Positions 1 to 9,093 are shown, counted from the stretch's first letter. The stretch is DNA of 64,000 nt from Pseudomonas sp. SCA2728.1_7 (GCF_018138145.1 NZ_CP073104.1:5709001-5773000); one strand, 5' to 3'. The notes: generated from the sequence alone by a model not told the origin. Numbers and translations are program-made.

Positions 1-1070
1 ATCTGCCATTTGTTCTCGAAACGGTTGGCGAATTTCACGAACAGCAGCGGCCCGAGCGGGTAGGCGAGGGTGATGATGAACGCGTACATCAAACTGTGGG
101 TGACGCTGACGCCCTGGCCGGACAGCAACGCCGGCAACCAGTTGCCGAAACCGAAGAAACCGATCGCCTGGAAAATGTGGAAAACGATCAGCATCAATGC
201 GCGACGACGATACGGTGGCTGCCAGATATCGGCGAAGCGGCCCTTGCCTTCGACGTCGACCGGGACCGTTTCGGGCACGTCCAGTGGCTTGCCGTGATCC
301 TTCTCGCAGCGTGCTTCGATGCCATCGAGAATCCGCTTGGCTTCATCAAAGCGGCCATGCTGCGCGAGCCAGCGCGGCGATTCCGGCAGACGCTTGCGCA
401 GCCACCAGATAAACAGCGCAAACACCGCACTGGCCAACACCACCCAGCGCCAGCCGCTGATACCGAACGGCGCTTGCGGCACCAGCCACCACGACATCAG
501 CGCCACCGCCGGCACCGAGAGGAACTGCACGAAAAACGCAAAGGCAAACGCCGAACTGCGCATGCGCTTGGGCACCAGTTCCGAGAGGTAGGCGTCGATG
601 GTTACCAGTTCGATCCCCAGACCGATGCCAACCAGAAAGCGCATGCAAATGATGCCCAGCGCCGAACTCTGAATGCCCATCAACACCGTCGCCACCGTGT
701 ACCAGACCAGGGCAAAGGTGAAGATCGCGCGGCGGCCGAAGCGATCGGCCAACGGGCTGAGCAGGCTGGCGCCGAGGAACAGGCCGAGGAACGTCGCCGA
801 AGCAAACGCTGCTTGATCAGAGAAACCGAACACACCCTGATTACCGGTGGCAAAGATGCCATCGCGAATCAGCCCGGGGCTGATGTAGGCAGTCTGGAAC
901 AGATCGTAGAGTTCGAAGAAACCACCGATCGACAGCAGCGCCACCATCCGCCAGATCGTCGCGACCGCCGGAAGGCGATCAATTCGGGCGGACACCTGAG
1001 CGGCGCGGATCGGGTCGATGCCGTCGCTTTGCGCGGCGGCGGGGGCGTGTGCAGTCATGGGCTGATCCAT
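1..1070 (-). CDS. MFS transporter, sugar-porter-like (partial, C-terminus outside window)
   Basis: This is a major facilitator membrane transporter, probably a proton symporter for a small organic solute; the substrate cannot be read from the sequence. The start at 1070 gives a cytosolic lead of about 45 residues ending in a hydrophobic helix with GGFFELYDLF. The loop motif ADRFGRR follows after the second helix, then RFLVGIGLGIE and, in the central loop, PESPRWL, which is typical of the sugar-porter branch. A second ATG lies four codons downstream. The frame stays open to base 1, so about 356 codons are present and the last helices are missing. It is transcribed away from the PACE gene and has no partner in the window. 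Confidence 0.88.
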   Translation of the reverse strand, partial: MDQPMTAHAPAAAQSDGIDPIRAAQVSARIDRLPAVATIWRMVALLSIGGFFELYDLFQTAYISPGLIRDGIFATGNQGVFGFSDQAAFASATFLGLFLGASLLSPLADRFGRRAIFTFALVWYTVATVLMGIQSSALGIICMRFLVGIGLGIELVTIDAYLSELVPKRMRSSAFAFAFFVQFLSVPAVALMSWWLVPQAPFGISGWRWVVLASAVFALFIWWLRKRLPESPRWLAQHGRFDEAKRILDGIEARCEKDHGKPLDVPETVPVDVEGKGRFADIWQPPYRRRALMLIVFHIFQAIGFFGFGNWLPALLSGQGVSVTHSLMYAFIITLAYPLGPLLFVKFANRFENKWQ

Positions 1071-1183
1071 TTTTTATTGATGGAAAAGCTTAGCCTGCTA
1101 TCGGAGTTCACGGATTGTGAATATCGGCTGATTAAACAGATAAACCGCTGAATTCTTGCAATATCTGCTTACCAGTTAACGAT

Positions 1184-1624
1184 TTATGCCGCAGCCGTCG
1201 AATCCGGTAGCGCCGAGGCCGGCAAGCCGAAGATCCGGTCGAACAGCCAGTTGAACGCGAACGTGTAGCACGGGATGAAAATGATCAGCGCCAGATCCAG
1301 CAGAAACGCCTGCACCAGACTGATGTTCATCCACCACGCGATCAACGGAATCAGGAACACGATCAGCGTCAGTTGAAAGCCGACGGCGTGGGCGATGCGG
1401 CGTTTAACTGTGCGAGTACGCGAAATCTGGCGGCTTTCCCAGAGCTCGAACAGCGAGGTGTAAATGAAGTTCCAGGTCACGGCGATGGTGGTGATGATCA
1501 CCGCCAATGGCCCGGTGCTGCCTGGCGAGGTGCCGGACAACAGCGCCAGACCGAGGGCGGAGAAGGTCATGCCGATCACTTCGTAGAGCGATACGTAGAC
1601 GAGTTTGCGTTTGACGCCTTGCAT
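1184..1624 (-). CDS. PACE family multidrug efflux transporter
   Basis: This is a small inner-membrane efflux pump of the proteobacterial antimicrobial compound efflux family, the family of Acinetobacter AceI that exports chlorhexidine and other biocides by proton exchange. The 146 residues form two tandem bacterial-transmembrane-pair halves with four helices. A glutamate sits at position 15 in the first helix (SLYEVIG), matching the essential Glu15 of AceI. The second half has RIAHAVGFQ and an IAWW patch. The divergent LysR gene at 1746 is the usual arrangement for PACE pumps and is the likely activator. The real substrate is unknown. Confidence 0.9.
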   Translation of the reverse strand: MQGVKRKLVYVSLYEVIGMTFSALGLALLSGTSPGSTGPLAVIITTIAVTWNFIYTSLFELWESRQISRTRTVKRRIAHAVGFQLTLIVFLIPLIAWWMNISLVQAFLLDLALIIFIPCYTFAFNWLFDRIFGLPASALPDSTAAA

Positions 1625-1745
1625 GGGGATTGCCTCTTTCTTGCGACTTTTGGGCCAGTAGGACTGGCGAAGGCGGCGAAAGATAGCTTCAATAGGGCTG
1701 ACAGAAAAAGTCAGTAGCTTTCAGTTTTGTTGATAGGTGTGAAAA

Positions 1746-2621
1746 GTGAATTTCAACAGCGACAGCATTGAGCTGTTTCTTGCGGTGATCGAACGCGGCT
1801 CGTTTTCAGCGGCGGCTCGCGCATTAGGTCGAGTGCCTTCCGCCGTCAGCATGAGCATTGGCAACCTCGAGGCCGAACTGGGTTATCTGCTGTTCGACCG
1901 CAGTCATCGCGAACCGCAACCCACGGCGATGGCGCTGTCGCTGGTGCCGCACGCACGGCTGATCGCCGAGCAACTCAAGCAACTGCAAGTGCATGCCGTG
2001 GAATTGTCATTGGGGCTGGAGAGCAAGTTGTCGATCGGCGTGGTCGCGGACATCGATCGCCGTCGTTTGCTGGCGGCGATCAAGGTGATCGCCGAGCGGC
2101 ATCCGCTGCTCGACATCGAAGTGCTGACCGCGCCGCAGGATGACGTGCTGGCGATGCTGCACAGCGGCCGCGTCAGCGTGTGCCTGGCGTTTGCCGGGTT
2201 GAGCATGAATGTGCTGGAGCGTTTTCAGTTTGTCGGCAGCGAGCGGATGATCGCCACGCTGGCGGCGGACAGTCCGTTGTTGCGGGGGCAGCAGGACCTG
2301 TTTCTGGAAGATCTGGTGCATGTACGGCAGATCATCGTCGCCAGTCGCGACTTGCCGATCAGTGAAACGCGGCCGTTGGTGGCGGAGTCGTATTGGCGCA
2401 CCGACAGTCTTGAGACGGCGATAGAAATGGTCGAGGCGGGATTGGGCTGGGGCAACTTCCCGCTGTCGGTGGTGCAGCCGCGACTGGACAGCGGACGGCT
2501 GAAACGGCTGAATTTCCGCAACATCGAAAACGGACTGGTGATGCCGGTGCATGCCGTGTGGCTCAAGAGCCAGCCCTTACAAAAAGGCGCACTGGCCCTC
2601 GTCGACCTGCTCAGCCATTGA
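1746..2621 (+). CDS. LysR family transcriptional regulator next to PACE pump
   Basis: This is a LysR-type DNA-binding regulator of 291 residues starting at GTG. The N-terminal winged helix-turn-helix spans roughly residues 5-62 (SFSAAARALGRVPSAVS is the recognition region), followed by a linker helix and a two-lobed effector domain. It reads away from the PACE pump across about 120 bp, and such regulators typically control the divergent gene. A REP pair follows its stop codon. The inducer is unknown. Confidence 0.9.
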   Translation: MNFNSDSIELFLAVIERGSFSAAARALGRVPSAVSMSIGNLEAELGYLLFDRSHREPQPTAMALSLVPHARLIAEQLKQLQVHAVELSLGLESKLSIGVVADIDRRRLLAAIKVIAERHPLLDIEVLTAPQDDVLAMLHSGRVSVCLAFAGLSMNVLERFQFVGSERMIATLAADSPLLRGQQDLFLEDLVHVRQIIVASRDLPISETRPLVAESYWRTDSLETAIEMVEAGLGWGNFPLSVVQPRLDSGRLKRLNFRNIENGLVMPVHAVWLKSQPLQKGALALVDLLSH

Positions 2622-2635
2622 ACATTGCGCAGATC

Positions 2636-2732
2636 CCCTGTAGGAGTGAGCCTGCTCGCGATAGCGGAGTGTCATTCAACACATGCGTCGCCTGACACAC
2701 CGCTATCGCGAGCAGGCTCACTCCTACAAGGG
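2636..2732. repeat. REP pair (REPIN), GTAGGAGTGAGC type
   Basis: Two oppositely oriented REP units form a large imperfect palindrome. Each carries GAGTGAGCCTGCTCGCGA and an inner TGTCA/TGACA arm. It lies just behind the LysR gene. Confidence 0.95.
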
Positions 2733-2790
2733 TTGTGTTTCAACTCAGCATTTGTGAGCACCACATAAAACCTGCGGGGGGGCGACAGCG

Positions 2791-3822
2791 TCAGGTACTT
2801 TCGCGGATCTTCAGTTCGAAACCCATGTCCTCGACCGGGCGCGCGACCGAGTTACCGGCCATCAACGTCAGCATCTGCTCCGCCGCGCGCCGGCCGATCG
2901 CTTCACGCGGGGTGTTGATGCTGCTCAGGCGCGGCACCATGTACTCGGACATCGGCAAGTCGTTGAAACCAAGAATCGCCACTTGCTCGGGAATCTTGAT
3001 GCCGTTGCGCAGTGCTTCCAGCAACGCTCCCTGCGCCAAATCGTCGTTACCAAAAAAGATTGCATCAACATCCGGATGCGCCGCGAGCAACTGCAAAAAC
3101 AATTCCCCGCCCAAGCCCACCGATGAAGAGCGAGGCGTCAGCACTTCCAGATCCGGGTCATAACGGCCGGCCTTCTGCAGCGCTTTGCGAAAACCTTCAC
3201 CGCGCAGCAGGGTTCGCTGATCAAGTTGCGCACCAATGTAAGCCAGGCGTTTGCGCCCACGGGAGAGCAAATGCTCGGCCGCCGTTTCACCGGCACTGAG
3301 CTGCGAGAAGCCGACGCAATTCACCCCGGCGGCGCTGTCCAGTTCCATCATGTACACGCAGGGAATGTTGCTCGCCTCGATCATCCGCCGCGAACTTTCC
3401 GTGCGATCAAACCCGGTCAACAAGAAACCGCGCGGCTGATAAGCCATGTAGTTGCGCAGCAGGTTTTCTTCTTCATCGCGCGAGTAGTGGAAGTTACCGA
3501 TCAGCACTTCGAAGCCCTTGGGCGTGAGCACCCGATGAATGGCTTCCAGCGTATCGATGAACAGCAAGTTGGATAACGAAGGCACCAGAACCACCACCGA
3601 ATGGCTTTGCGCCGAGGCTAAAGCGCGGGCGGCAGGGTTGACCACGTAGTTGAGTTCGAGGGCGGCTTTCTGCACTTTTTCCACAAGTTCCGTGGCGACC
3701 GTGCTGACCCCACGCAAGGCGCGGGAGGCGGTAATCGGGCTGACACCGGCCAGGCGGGCAACTTCATTCAGGGTGGGACGGCCGGTGGTGCGAGTGTTTT
3801 TATCGTTTTTAGGGGAGGTCAT
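2791..3822 (-). CDS. gntR: LacI family regulator of gluconate genes (GntR)
   Basis: This is a LacI-type repressor that would control gluconate phosphorylation and uptake, releasing DNA when gluconate or a phosphorylated derivative binds. An N-terminal helix-turn-helix (TLNEVARLAGVSPITASRAL, about residues 17-36) and hinge are followed by a periplasmic-binding-protein-like sensor (VVLVPSLSNLLF, then IFFGNDDLAQG). The ATG at 3822 is preferred to an ATG five codons upstream; it gives 343 residues, the normal LacI length. It is divergent from gntK, and three TAGCGCTGTC elements lie before it, before gntK and before gntP, so self-repression is likely. This protein is LacI-type despite the GntR name. 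Confidence 0.9.
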   Translation of the reverse strand: MTSPKNDKNTRTTGRPTLNEVARLAGVSPITASRALRGVSTVATELVEKVQKAALELNYVVNPAARALASAQSHSVVVLVPSLSNLLFIDTLEAIHRVLTPKGFEVLIGNFHYSRDEEENLLRNYMAYQPRGFLLTGFDRTESSRRMIEASNIPCVYMMELDSAAGVNCVGFSQLSAGETAAEHLLSRGRKRLAYIGAQLDQRTLLRGEGFRKALQKAGRYDPDLEVLTPRSSSVGLGGELFLQLLAAHPDVDAIFFGNDDLAQGALLEALRNGIKIPEQVAILGFNDLPMSEYMVPRLSSINTPREAIGRRAAEQMLTLMAGNSVARPVEDMGFELKIREST

Positions 3823-3851
3823 CGGGCGGCTTGCCAAACAAAAATCAAGGC

Positions 3852-3868
3852 ACTAAGGTAGCGCTGTC
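3852..3868 (-). promoter_or_regulatory. Candidate GntR operator upstream of gntR
   Basis: The sequence ACTAAGGTAGCGCT at 3852-3865 fits the P. aeruginosa GntR operator AC-N-AAG-N-TAGCGCT at every fixed base. It lies about 30 bp upstream of the gntR start codon. Confidence 0.75.
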
Positions 3869-4003
3869 CTGATGCAGCTGTAAATGCGTAAGCGAGGTCC
3901 TGCCTGATCTTCGCTTTTTGGCGTTGGGAACAAACCTGCTGCAACCCAAAAAAACGACAAGAAGGCGTCGGCAACTTCTGCCTGTGCACTAGAGTCATAG
4001 CTA

Positions 4004-4020
4004 GCAAAGGTAGCGCTGTC
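4004..4020 (+). promoter_or_regulatory. Candidate GntR operator upstream of gntK
   Basis: This is a second copy of AAGGTAGCGCTGTC, with one mismatch to the operator consensus (GC in place of AC). It ends about 20 bp before the gntK start codon, a position suited to repression. Confidence 0.75.
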
Positions 4021-4038
4021 TGCGCGCTGAGGTGTTAT

Positions 4039-4572
4039 ATGAGTCATCCCATCACCGCCCTGGTCATCATGGGCGTTGCCGGTTGCGGCAAGACGTGCGT
4101 CAGCGAGGCCCTGTGCCAATTGAGCGGCGCCACTGCCATTGAAGGCGATACTTTCCATCCGGCCGCGAACATCGAAAAGATGAGCGCGGGGATCCCCCTG
4201 AACGACGACGACCGTGCCGGCTGGCTCGACAGCCTGTGCGATGAACTGCGTCGTGTCGATGCATCGGGCAAACGCCCAGTGCTGACCTGCTCGGCCCTTA
4301 AACACAGTTATCGCGAAGTGTTGCGCAGTGCCTTGCCGGGCCTGGGCTTCGTGTTTCTTGAATTGACCCCTGAAGTCGCCGCTGAACGTGTGTCCCATCG
4401 TCCGGGCCACTTCATGCCGGCCACGTTGATCGAAAGCCAGTTCGCCACCCTCGAGTCGCCCAAGGGCGAACCGTTGACCTTGGCCCTGAATGCCTCGATC
4501 CACAGCGTTGAAGAACTGGCGTCCCAGGCTCACGTCTGGTGGCAGGCCCACGGTCTGAAGCAGGCGGTATGA
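4039..4572 (+). CDS. gntK: Gluconokinase
   Basis: This cytosolic kinase phosphorylates gluconate to 6-phosphogluconate with ATP and so feeds the Entner-Doudoroff pathway. The 177-residue length is normal for the bacterial enzyme. The P-loop GVAGCGKT is at residues 12-19, then comes EGDTFHP (substrate region), the lid arginine in DRAGWLDSL, and RPGHFMP, all hallmarks of GntK. It lies between divergent gntR and downstream gntP, with a GntR-type operator on each side, which points to co-regulation by gluconate. Confidence 0.96.
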   Translation: MSHPITALVIMGVAGCGKTCVSEALCQLSGATAIEGDTFHPAANIEKMSAGIPLNDDDRAGWLDSLCDELRRVDASGKRPVLTCSALKHSYREVLRSALPGLGFVFLELTPEVAAERVSHRPGHFMPATLIESQFATLESPKGEPLTLALNASIHSVEELASQAHVWWQAHGLKQAV

Positions 4573-4583
4573 GTGTGTTGAAA

Positions 4584-4600
4584 GAGATAGCGCTGTCCTC
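4584..4600 (+). promoter_or_regulatory. Candidate GntR operator between gntK and gntP
   Basis: The third TAGCGCTGTC copy (4588-4597) follows the gntK stop and precedes gntP. The left half of the consensus is weaker here (GAG in place of AAG). It suggests gntP can be transcribed from its own repressed promoter. Confidence 0.6.
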
Positions 4601-4654
4601 CCGACTTCTGTTTAACCCGCTTTAATAACAACAACAATCCAGGAGACACCCCCA

Positions 4655-6010
4655 ATGTTTGGCATGTCCCATGAGACGTTCCTGCTGCTCGATGCAGTGG
4701 TCACGGTAATCGGCCTGATTATCCTGATCACCAAATTCAAGATTCACCCGTTCATTTCCCTGACCATCGCCGCCGCGTTCCTCGGCCTGACGTCAGGCAT
4801 GCCGATCGGCACCATCATCAAGGCGTTCCAGGACGGCTTCGGTGGCGTGCTCGGTTTCGTCGGCATCATCCTCGCGCTGGGCACCATGCTCGGCAAAATG
4901 ATGGCCGAATCGGGCGGGGCGGATCAGATCGCCCAGACCCTGATCCGTGCGTTCGGTAAAGACAAAGTCCAGTGGGCAATGATGTTCGCCGCATTCCTGG
5001 TGGGCATTCCGCTGTTCTTCGAAATCGGCTTCGTGCTCCTGATTCCACTGGTGTTCATCGTTGCGCGCCGCACTGGCGTGTCGATCATCAAGATCGGTAT
5101 CCCGCTGCTCGCCGGTCTGTCCGCCGTGCACGGTCTGGTGCCACCGCACCCGGGTCCGCTACTGGCCATCGGTGTGTTCGGCGCTGACATCGGCAAGACC
5201 ATTCTTTATGGTCTGATCGTTGCGCTGCCGACCGCGATCATTGCTGGTCCGATCTTCGGTACGTTCATCGCCAAGCACATTCCGGGTCACCCGAATCAGG
5301 AGCTGGTCGATCAACTGGCCCGTGAAAACGACGACTCGACCACGCTGCCGAGCTTCAGCATCACCCTGATCACCGTGCTGTTGCCGGTGTTCCTGATGCT
5401 GCTGAAAACCTTCGCTGACGTGGCGCTGCCGGACGGTCACTTCTTCCGTACCTGGATGGACATGATCGGTCACCCGATCTCCGCGCTGCTGCTGGCGTTG
5501 CTGCTGTCGCTGTACACCTTCGGCCACAAGCAGGGCATCGGTTCCCAGCAGATGCTCAAGTGGCTCGACGCAAGTCTGGCGCCAACCGCCGCGATCATCC
5601 TGATCATCGGTGCTGGCGGTGGCTTCAAGCAGATGCTGGTGACCAGCGGCGTGGGCGACGTGATCGGCCACATGGCGGTCAGCGCGCAGATCTCGCCGAT
5701 CCTGCTGGCGTGGCTGGTGGCGGCAGTGATTCGTATCGCGACCGGTTCGGCGACTGTGGCAACCATTACCGGCGCGGGCATTGTGGTGCCGGTGGTGGGG
5801 ATGATCCCGGGCGTTAACCGTGAGCTGCTGGTGCTGGCTACCGGTGCCGGCTCGTTGATCCTGTCCCACGTGAACGACGCCGGTTTCTGGCTGGTGAAGC
5901 AGTACTTCAACATGACCGTGGCCGAGACGTTCAAGACCTGGACGGCGATGGAAACCATCCTGTCGGTGGTTGCGTTGGGCTTTATCCTGCTGCTGTCGCT
6001 GTTCGTTTAA
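4655..6010 (+). CDS. gntP: Gluconate permease, GntP family
   Basis: This inner-membrane proton symporter imports gluconate for gntK. The 451 residues are almost entirely hydrophobic helices, with family-typical stretches such as PLFFEIGFVLLIPL, GLVPPHPGPL and SHVNDAGFWL near the C-terminus. The start at 4655 has AGGAG 11 bases upstream. It is last in the gntK-gntP unit and is followed by a strong terminator. GntT would be an equally valid symbol. Confidence 0.95.
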   Translation: MFGMSHETFLLLDAVVTVIGLIILITKFKIHPFISLTIAAAFLGLTSGMPIGTIIKAFQDGFGGVLGFVGIILALGTMLGKMMAESGGADQIAQTLIRAFGKDKVQWAMMFAAFLVGIPLFFEIGFVLLIPLVFIVARRTGVSIIKIGIPLLAGLSAVHGLVPPHPGPLLAIGVFGADIGKTILYGLIVALPTAIIAGPIFGTFIAKHIPGHPNQELVDQLARENDDSTTLPSFSITLITVLLPVFLMLLKTFADVALPDGHFFRTWMDMIGHPISALLLALLLSLYTFGHKQGIGSQQMLKWLDASLAPTAAIILIIGAGGGFKQMLVTSGVGDVIGHMAVSAQISPILLAWLVAAVIRIATGSATVATITGAGIVVPVVGMIPGVNRELLVLATGAGSLILSHVNDAGFWLVKQYFNMTVAETFKTWTAMETILSVVALGFILLLSLFV

Positions 6011-6025
6011 GCGACGCTTTGCAGG

Positions 6026-6059
6026 CACAAAAAAACCGCAGCGATGCGGTTTTTTTGTG
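6026..6059 (+). terminator. Rho-independent terminator after gntP
   Basis: Inverted arms AAAAACCGCA and TGCGGTTTTT, with flanking CACA/TGTG pairs and a four-base loop, form an A-stem-T hairpin 16 bp after the gntP stop. It could work in both directions. Confidence 0.9.
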
Positions 6060-6087
6060 GGTGAAATTTCGAGGCCGGACACATTCC

Positions 6088-6180
6088 CTTGTAGGAGTGA
6101 GCCTGCTCGCGATAGCGGTGTGTCAGTGCCATTTACGGTGACTGACACACCGCTATCGCGAGCAGGCTCACTCCTACAGG
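6088..6180. repeat. REP pair (REPIN), GTAGGAGTGAGC type
   Basis: Two inverted REP units (core GAGTGAGCCTGCTCGCGA) lie between the convergent 3' ends of gntP and the alaC-like gene. Confidence 0.95.
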
Positions 6181-6187
6181 TTTTGCG

Positions 6188-7405
6188 TTAGCCGCCAGTT
6201 TTTGCGACTAATCCATCCGCCCGGAACATCCCGCGAATCCCGCGTACAGCCTGACGAATCCGGTCCTGGTTTTCGATCAGCGCAAAGCGCACATGGTCAT
6301 CGCCATACTCACCAAAGCCGACCCCCGGCGAGACGCACACCTTGGCCTCGGCCAGCAGTTTCTTGGCGAATTCCAGCGAACCCAGATGCGCGTACTGCTC
6401 AGGAATCTTCGCCCAGACATACATCGACGCCTTTGGATTTTCGACCATCCAGCCCAGTTCATGCAGACCTTTGACCAGCACATTACGGCGCTGGCGATAC
6501 TGCTCGGCGATGTCGCGCACGCATTGCTGATCACCTTCCAGCGCAGCAATCGCCGCCACTTGCAGCGGGGTGAAGGTGCCGTAGTCGTGGTAGCTCTTGA
6601 TCCGCGCCAAGGCGTTGACCAGTTCCGGGTTGCCGACCATGAAACCGATGCGCCAGCCGGCCATGTTGTAGCTCTTCGACAGAGTGAAGAATTCCACCGC
6701 AATGTCCTTGGCGCCCGGCACCTGCATGATCGACGGCGCTTTCCAGCCGTCGTAGACGATGTCGGCGTAAGCCAGATCGTGAATCACCAGCACGTCGTAC
6801 TGCTTGGCGAGGGCGATCACCCGTTCGAAGAAATCCAGTTCCACGCATTGCGCGGTTGGGTTCGACGGGAAGCCGAGGATCATCATTTTCGGTTTCGGAA
6901 TCGAGCCGCGAATGGCCCGTTCCAGTTCGTCGAAGAAGTCCACGCCCGGCACCAGCGGTACCGAACGCACCTGGGCGCCGGCAATCACCGCACCGTAGAT
7001 GTGAATCGGGTAGCTCGGGTTCGGCACCAGCACGGTGTCGCCCTGATCGAGGGTCGCCAGCATCAAATGCGCCAGGCCTTCCTTGGAACCGATGGTGACA
7101 ATGGCTTCGCTTTCCGGGTCGATATCGACCTCGTAGCGCTGCTTGTACCAGTTGGAAATCGCCCGGCGCAGGCGCGGAATGCCTTTGGACGTCGAGTAAC
7201 CGTGGGTGTCTTCGCGTTGCGCAACCTGTACGAGTTTTTCGACAATATGCGGCGGCGTAGCCCCGTCGGGGTTGCCCATGCTCAAGTCGATGATGTCTTC
7301 ACCACGACGACGCGCGGCCATCTTCAGCTCGGCGGTGATGTTGAAAACGTAAGGGGGGAGTCGATCTATGCGCGCAAAGCGGCGCGGCGAACCTTGTTCG
7401 GCCAT
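6188..7405 (-). CDS. alaC: PLP-dependent aminotransferase, AlaC-like
   Basis: This is a fold-type I pyridoxal-phosphate aminotransferase that makes alanine from pyruvate and glutamate in its E. coli relative (AlaC, formerly YfdZ). The 405 residues start with [14 protein letters not shown] and carry SMGNPDG, the PLP contact region PSNPTAQ, and the catalytic lysine in [16 protein letters not shown] (about residues 245-255). The C-terminus has [20 protein letters not shown]. It stands alone, divergent from the LysE gene. The AlaC call rests on these landmark segments, and a different amino-donor preference cannot be excluded. Confidence 0.85.
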   Translation of the reverse strand: MAEQGSPRRFARIDRLPPYVFNITAELKMAARRRGEDIIDLSMGNPDGATPPHIVEKLVQVAQREDTHGYSTSKGIPRLRRAISNWYKQRYEVDIDPESEAIVTIGSKEGLAHLMLATLDQGDTVLVPNPSYPIHIYGAVIAGAQVRSVPLVPGVDFFDELERAIRGSIPKPKMMILGFPSNPTAQCVELDFFERVIALAKQYDVLVIHDLAYADIVYDGWKAPSIMQVPGAKDIAVEFFTLSKSYNMAGWRIGFMVGNPELVNALARIKSYHDYGTFTPLQVAAIAALEGDQQCVRDIAEQYRQRRNVLVKGLHELGWMVENPKASMYVWAKIPEQYAHLGSLEFAKKLLAEAKVCVSPGVGFGEYGDDHVRFALIENQDRIRQAVRGIRGMFRADGLVAKTGG

Positions 7406-7544
7406 TGTTGCCTCGGATAACGTAAGCGCCCGGAACCGTCCGAGCGACGCTGGTCACTGCGGTGACCTGTGGCGGAAGATAAGGTCAGTGATGGCATACT
7501 GTCCAGCCCGTTTGTAAACAATTTTGTCCCAAGGAAATCGGTAG

Positions 7545-8207
7545 ATGGAATTCACCAGCGGCTTCTTGCTGAGCCTTTCGCTGTGCCTGGATATCGGCGT
7601 GGCCAACATTGCGATGATCACCCTGGCGATGCAGCGCGGTTACTTTCAGGGTTTTGCGCTGGGCCTCGGCACCTGCGTCGGCGACCTGATTTACGCGGTG
7701 CTGGCGCTGGCCGGCATGACGGTTTTGCTGCAATACGAAACTGTGCGCTGGGTGTTGTGGATCGGGGGTTCGGCGTTGCTGATCTACTTTGCGGCGAAGA
7801 TGATTTACTCGGCGATCCATCACGAAGCGCTATTGGCCGAGACGGCAGAAGTGGGGCACAACTCCCATCGCAAGGAATTCTTCCGGGGGATTTTTCTCGC
7901 CATGTCGTCGCCGAGCGCGATTCTCTGGTTTGCCGCGGTTGGCGGTACGTTGATCGCCCGTTCCGGTGGCGGTGGGCCGCTGAGTTCGGCGCTGTTCCTT
8001 GGCGGTTTCCTTTGCGCCGGGCTGCTGTGGTCGGCGGGTTTGTGCTTCGCCGCAAGCCACGGTGGCAAGCTGCTGGGCGACAAGCTATTGCGCTATTCGT
8101 ATATGGCATCTGCAGCGATCTTCTGCTATTTCGCGGTGTACGTGATCGTATCCGGCTATAACGAGTTTGTCGGTTCGGGCGCCGTCGAGCAGTTGCATTC
8201 GCTGTAA
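7545..8207 (+). CDS. LysE family amino-acid/metabolite exporter
   Basis: This LysE/RhtB-type inner-membrane exporter has 220 residues and about six helices. The N-terminal FTSGFLLSLSLCLDIGVANIAMI and the central FFRGIFLAMSSPSAILWF are characteristic of the family; the second helix has GLGTCVGDLIYAVLALAG. The start follows AAGGA at good spacing. The substrate is not evident; relatives export basic amino acids, homoserine lactones or threonine. It is divergent from the alaC-like gene and followed by an independent gene. Confidence 0.85.
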   Translation: MEFTSGFLLSLSLCLDIGVANIAMITLAMQRGYFQGFALGLGTCVGDLIYAVLALAGMTVLLQYETVRWVLWIGGSALLIYFAAKMIYSAIHHEALLAETAEVGHNSHRKEFFRGIFLAMSSPSAILWFAAVGGTLIARSGGGGPLSSALFLGGFLCAGLLWSAGLCFAASHGGKLLGDKLLRYSYMASAAIFCYFAVYVIVSGYNEFVGSGAVEQLHSL

Positions 8208-8274
8208 GCGTGCGAATTGGGTTTGGCTTTCTATACTCCCAGCCGAACCCCTTTTTTGTTCCAGGAGTCGAGTC

Positions 8275-8769
8275 ATGGATGAGCAAACACGCGTCGAAGT
8301 GGCTGAACCTCGCTTCGAACATGGACACTTCCTGCTGATTGCAGGCTTTCGCGGTCGATTTACCCAAGACACAGCAAAAGACATCCCCGCGCTGTGGGAA
8401 AAGTTCTTGCCGCACCTGGGAAAGATCCAGGGGCAAAAGAACGAAGTGACCTACGGGGTCTGCAGCAATTTCGACGGCAAGGGCGGCTTCGATTACATCG
8501 CCGGGGTGGAAATCAGCAAGCTCGATGACCTCGACCAGAAGGTCTACCAATGGGTCGAAGTGCTGCCTCGGCAATACGCGGTGTTCGAGCACAAGGGACC
8601 GCTCGAACAGTTGCCGCAAACTCTGCAATACATCTACAAGACCTGGCTGCCGACCTCCCACTACGTGGAACTCAATGCCCCGGAACTGGAGCGCTACAGC
8701 GCCGATTTCAATCCGAAGCTGCACACCGGCAAACTGGAAATCTGTGTGCCAGTCGATACCAAGGCCTGA
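8275..8769 (+). CDS. GyrI-like small-molecule-binding domain protein
   Basis: This is a stand-alone effector-binding domain (GyrI-like / AraC effector-binding fold) of 164 residues without a helix-turn-helix. The C-terminal half shows the usual pattern (YIAGVEIS, then YAVFEHKGPLEQLPQTLQYIYKTWLPTS, then ELERYSADFNP and an acidic-basic tail). I start it at the ATG at 8275 because CAGGAG precedes it; an upstream GTG at 8167 would lie inside the LysE gene. Such proteins bind hydrophobic cations or drugs, or act as DNA-gyrase inhibitors. A hairpin terminator follows. Confidence 0.85.
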   Translation: MDEQTRVEVAEPRFEHGHFLLIAGFRGRFTQDTAKDIPALWEKFLPHLGKIQGQKNEVTYGVCSNFDGKGGFDYIAGVEISKLDDLDQKVYQWVEVLPRQYAVFEHKGPLEQLPQTLQYIYKTWLPTSHYVELNAPELERYSADFNPKLHTGKLEICVPVDTKA

Positions 8770-8780
8770 GCAGACAAACT

Positions 8781-8805
8781 TGAGGCGGATCAATGATCCG
8801 CCTCA
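8781..8805. terminator. Bidirectional hairpin terminator
   Basis: TGAGGCGGATCA and its exact complement are separated by one base, followed on the plus strand by TGGTTTT. It sits between convergent genes and can end the GyrI-like transcript. Confidence 0.7.
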
Positions 8806-8811
8806 TGGTTT

Positions 8812-8928
8812 TCAACCCCGCTTGCCTTTGCCCAACCGTCGCGCCCGCAACAGGTCGATGCCCAAGGTGATAAAGCCGAACGTACTGATGCCCAACACCA
8901 TCAACAGGCCGATTTCAACGCTGCTCAT
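8812..8928 (-). CDS. Small single-helix membrane protein (38 aa)
   Basis: A 38-residue open frame starts at 8928. Residues 5-24 form one hydrophobic helix (EIGLLMVLGISTFGFITLGI), followed by a strongly basic cytosolic tail rich in Arg, Lys and Gly (LLRARRLGKGKRG). The layout suggests a bitopic N-out inner-membrane microprotein. A purine run GGGGGAAA lies about 7 bases upstream of the ATG as a possible ribosome site. No function is recognised. Support is limited to the hydrophobic-then-basic composition and the clean stop before the terminator. Confidence 0.5.
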   Translation of the reverse strand: MSSVEIGLLMVLGISTFGFITLGIDLLRARRLGKGKRG

Positions 8929-9093
8929 AAGCGGTTTCCCCCAAGGGTAGTCAGAGACACACCTCAGAAATAGCCCGCCGCCTGCACGAAGAAAAGCGCT
9001 TATACGCAGGCTTTACGCCGCCCGTGCGCATCGATATGCAGGCCTTATTCCTTTATGCTTTCGGCACTTTCTTCTGCTGATTTCCGAGCCGCC

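Noticed and set aside
96..1151. A 351-codon open frame opposite the MFS gene
   Set aside because: The protein is Arg/His/Gln-rich and without a domain, while the minus strand codes a clear MFS transporter.
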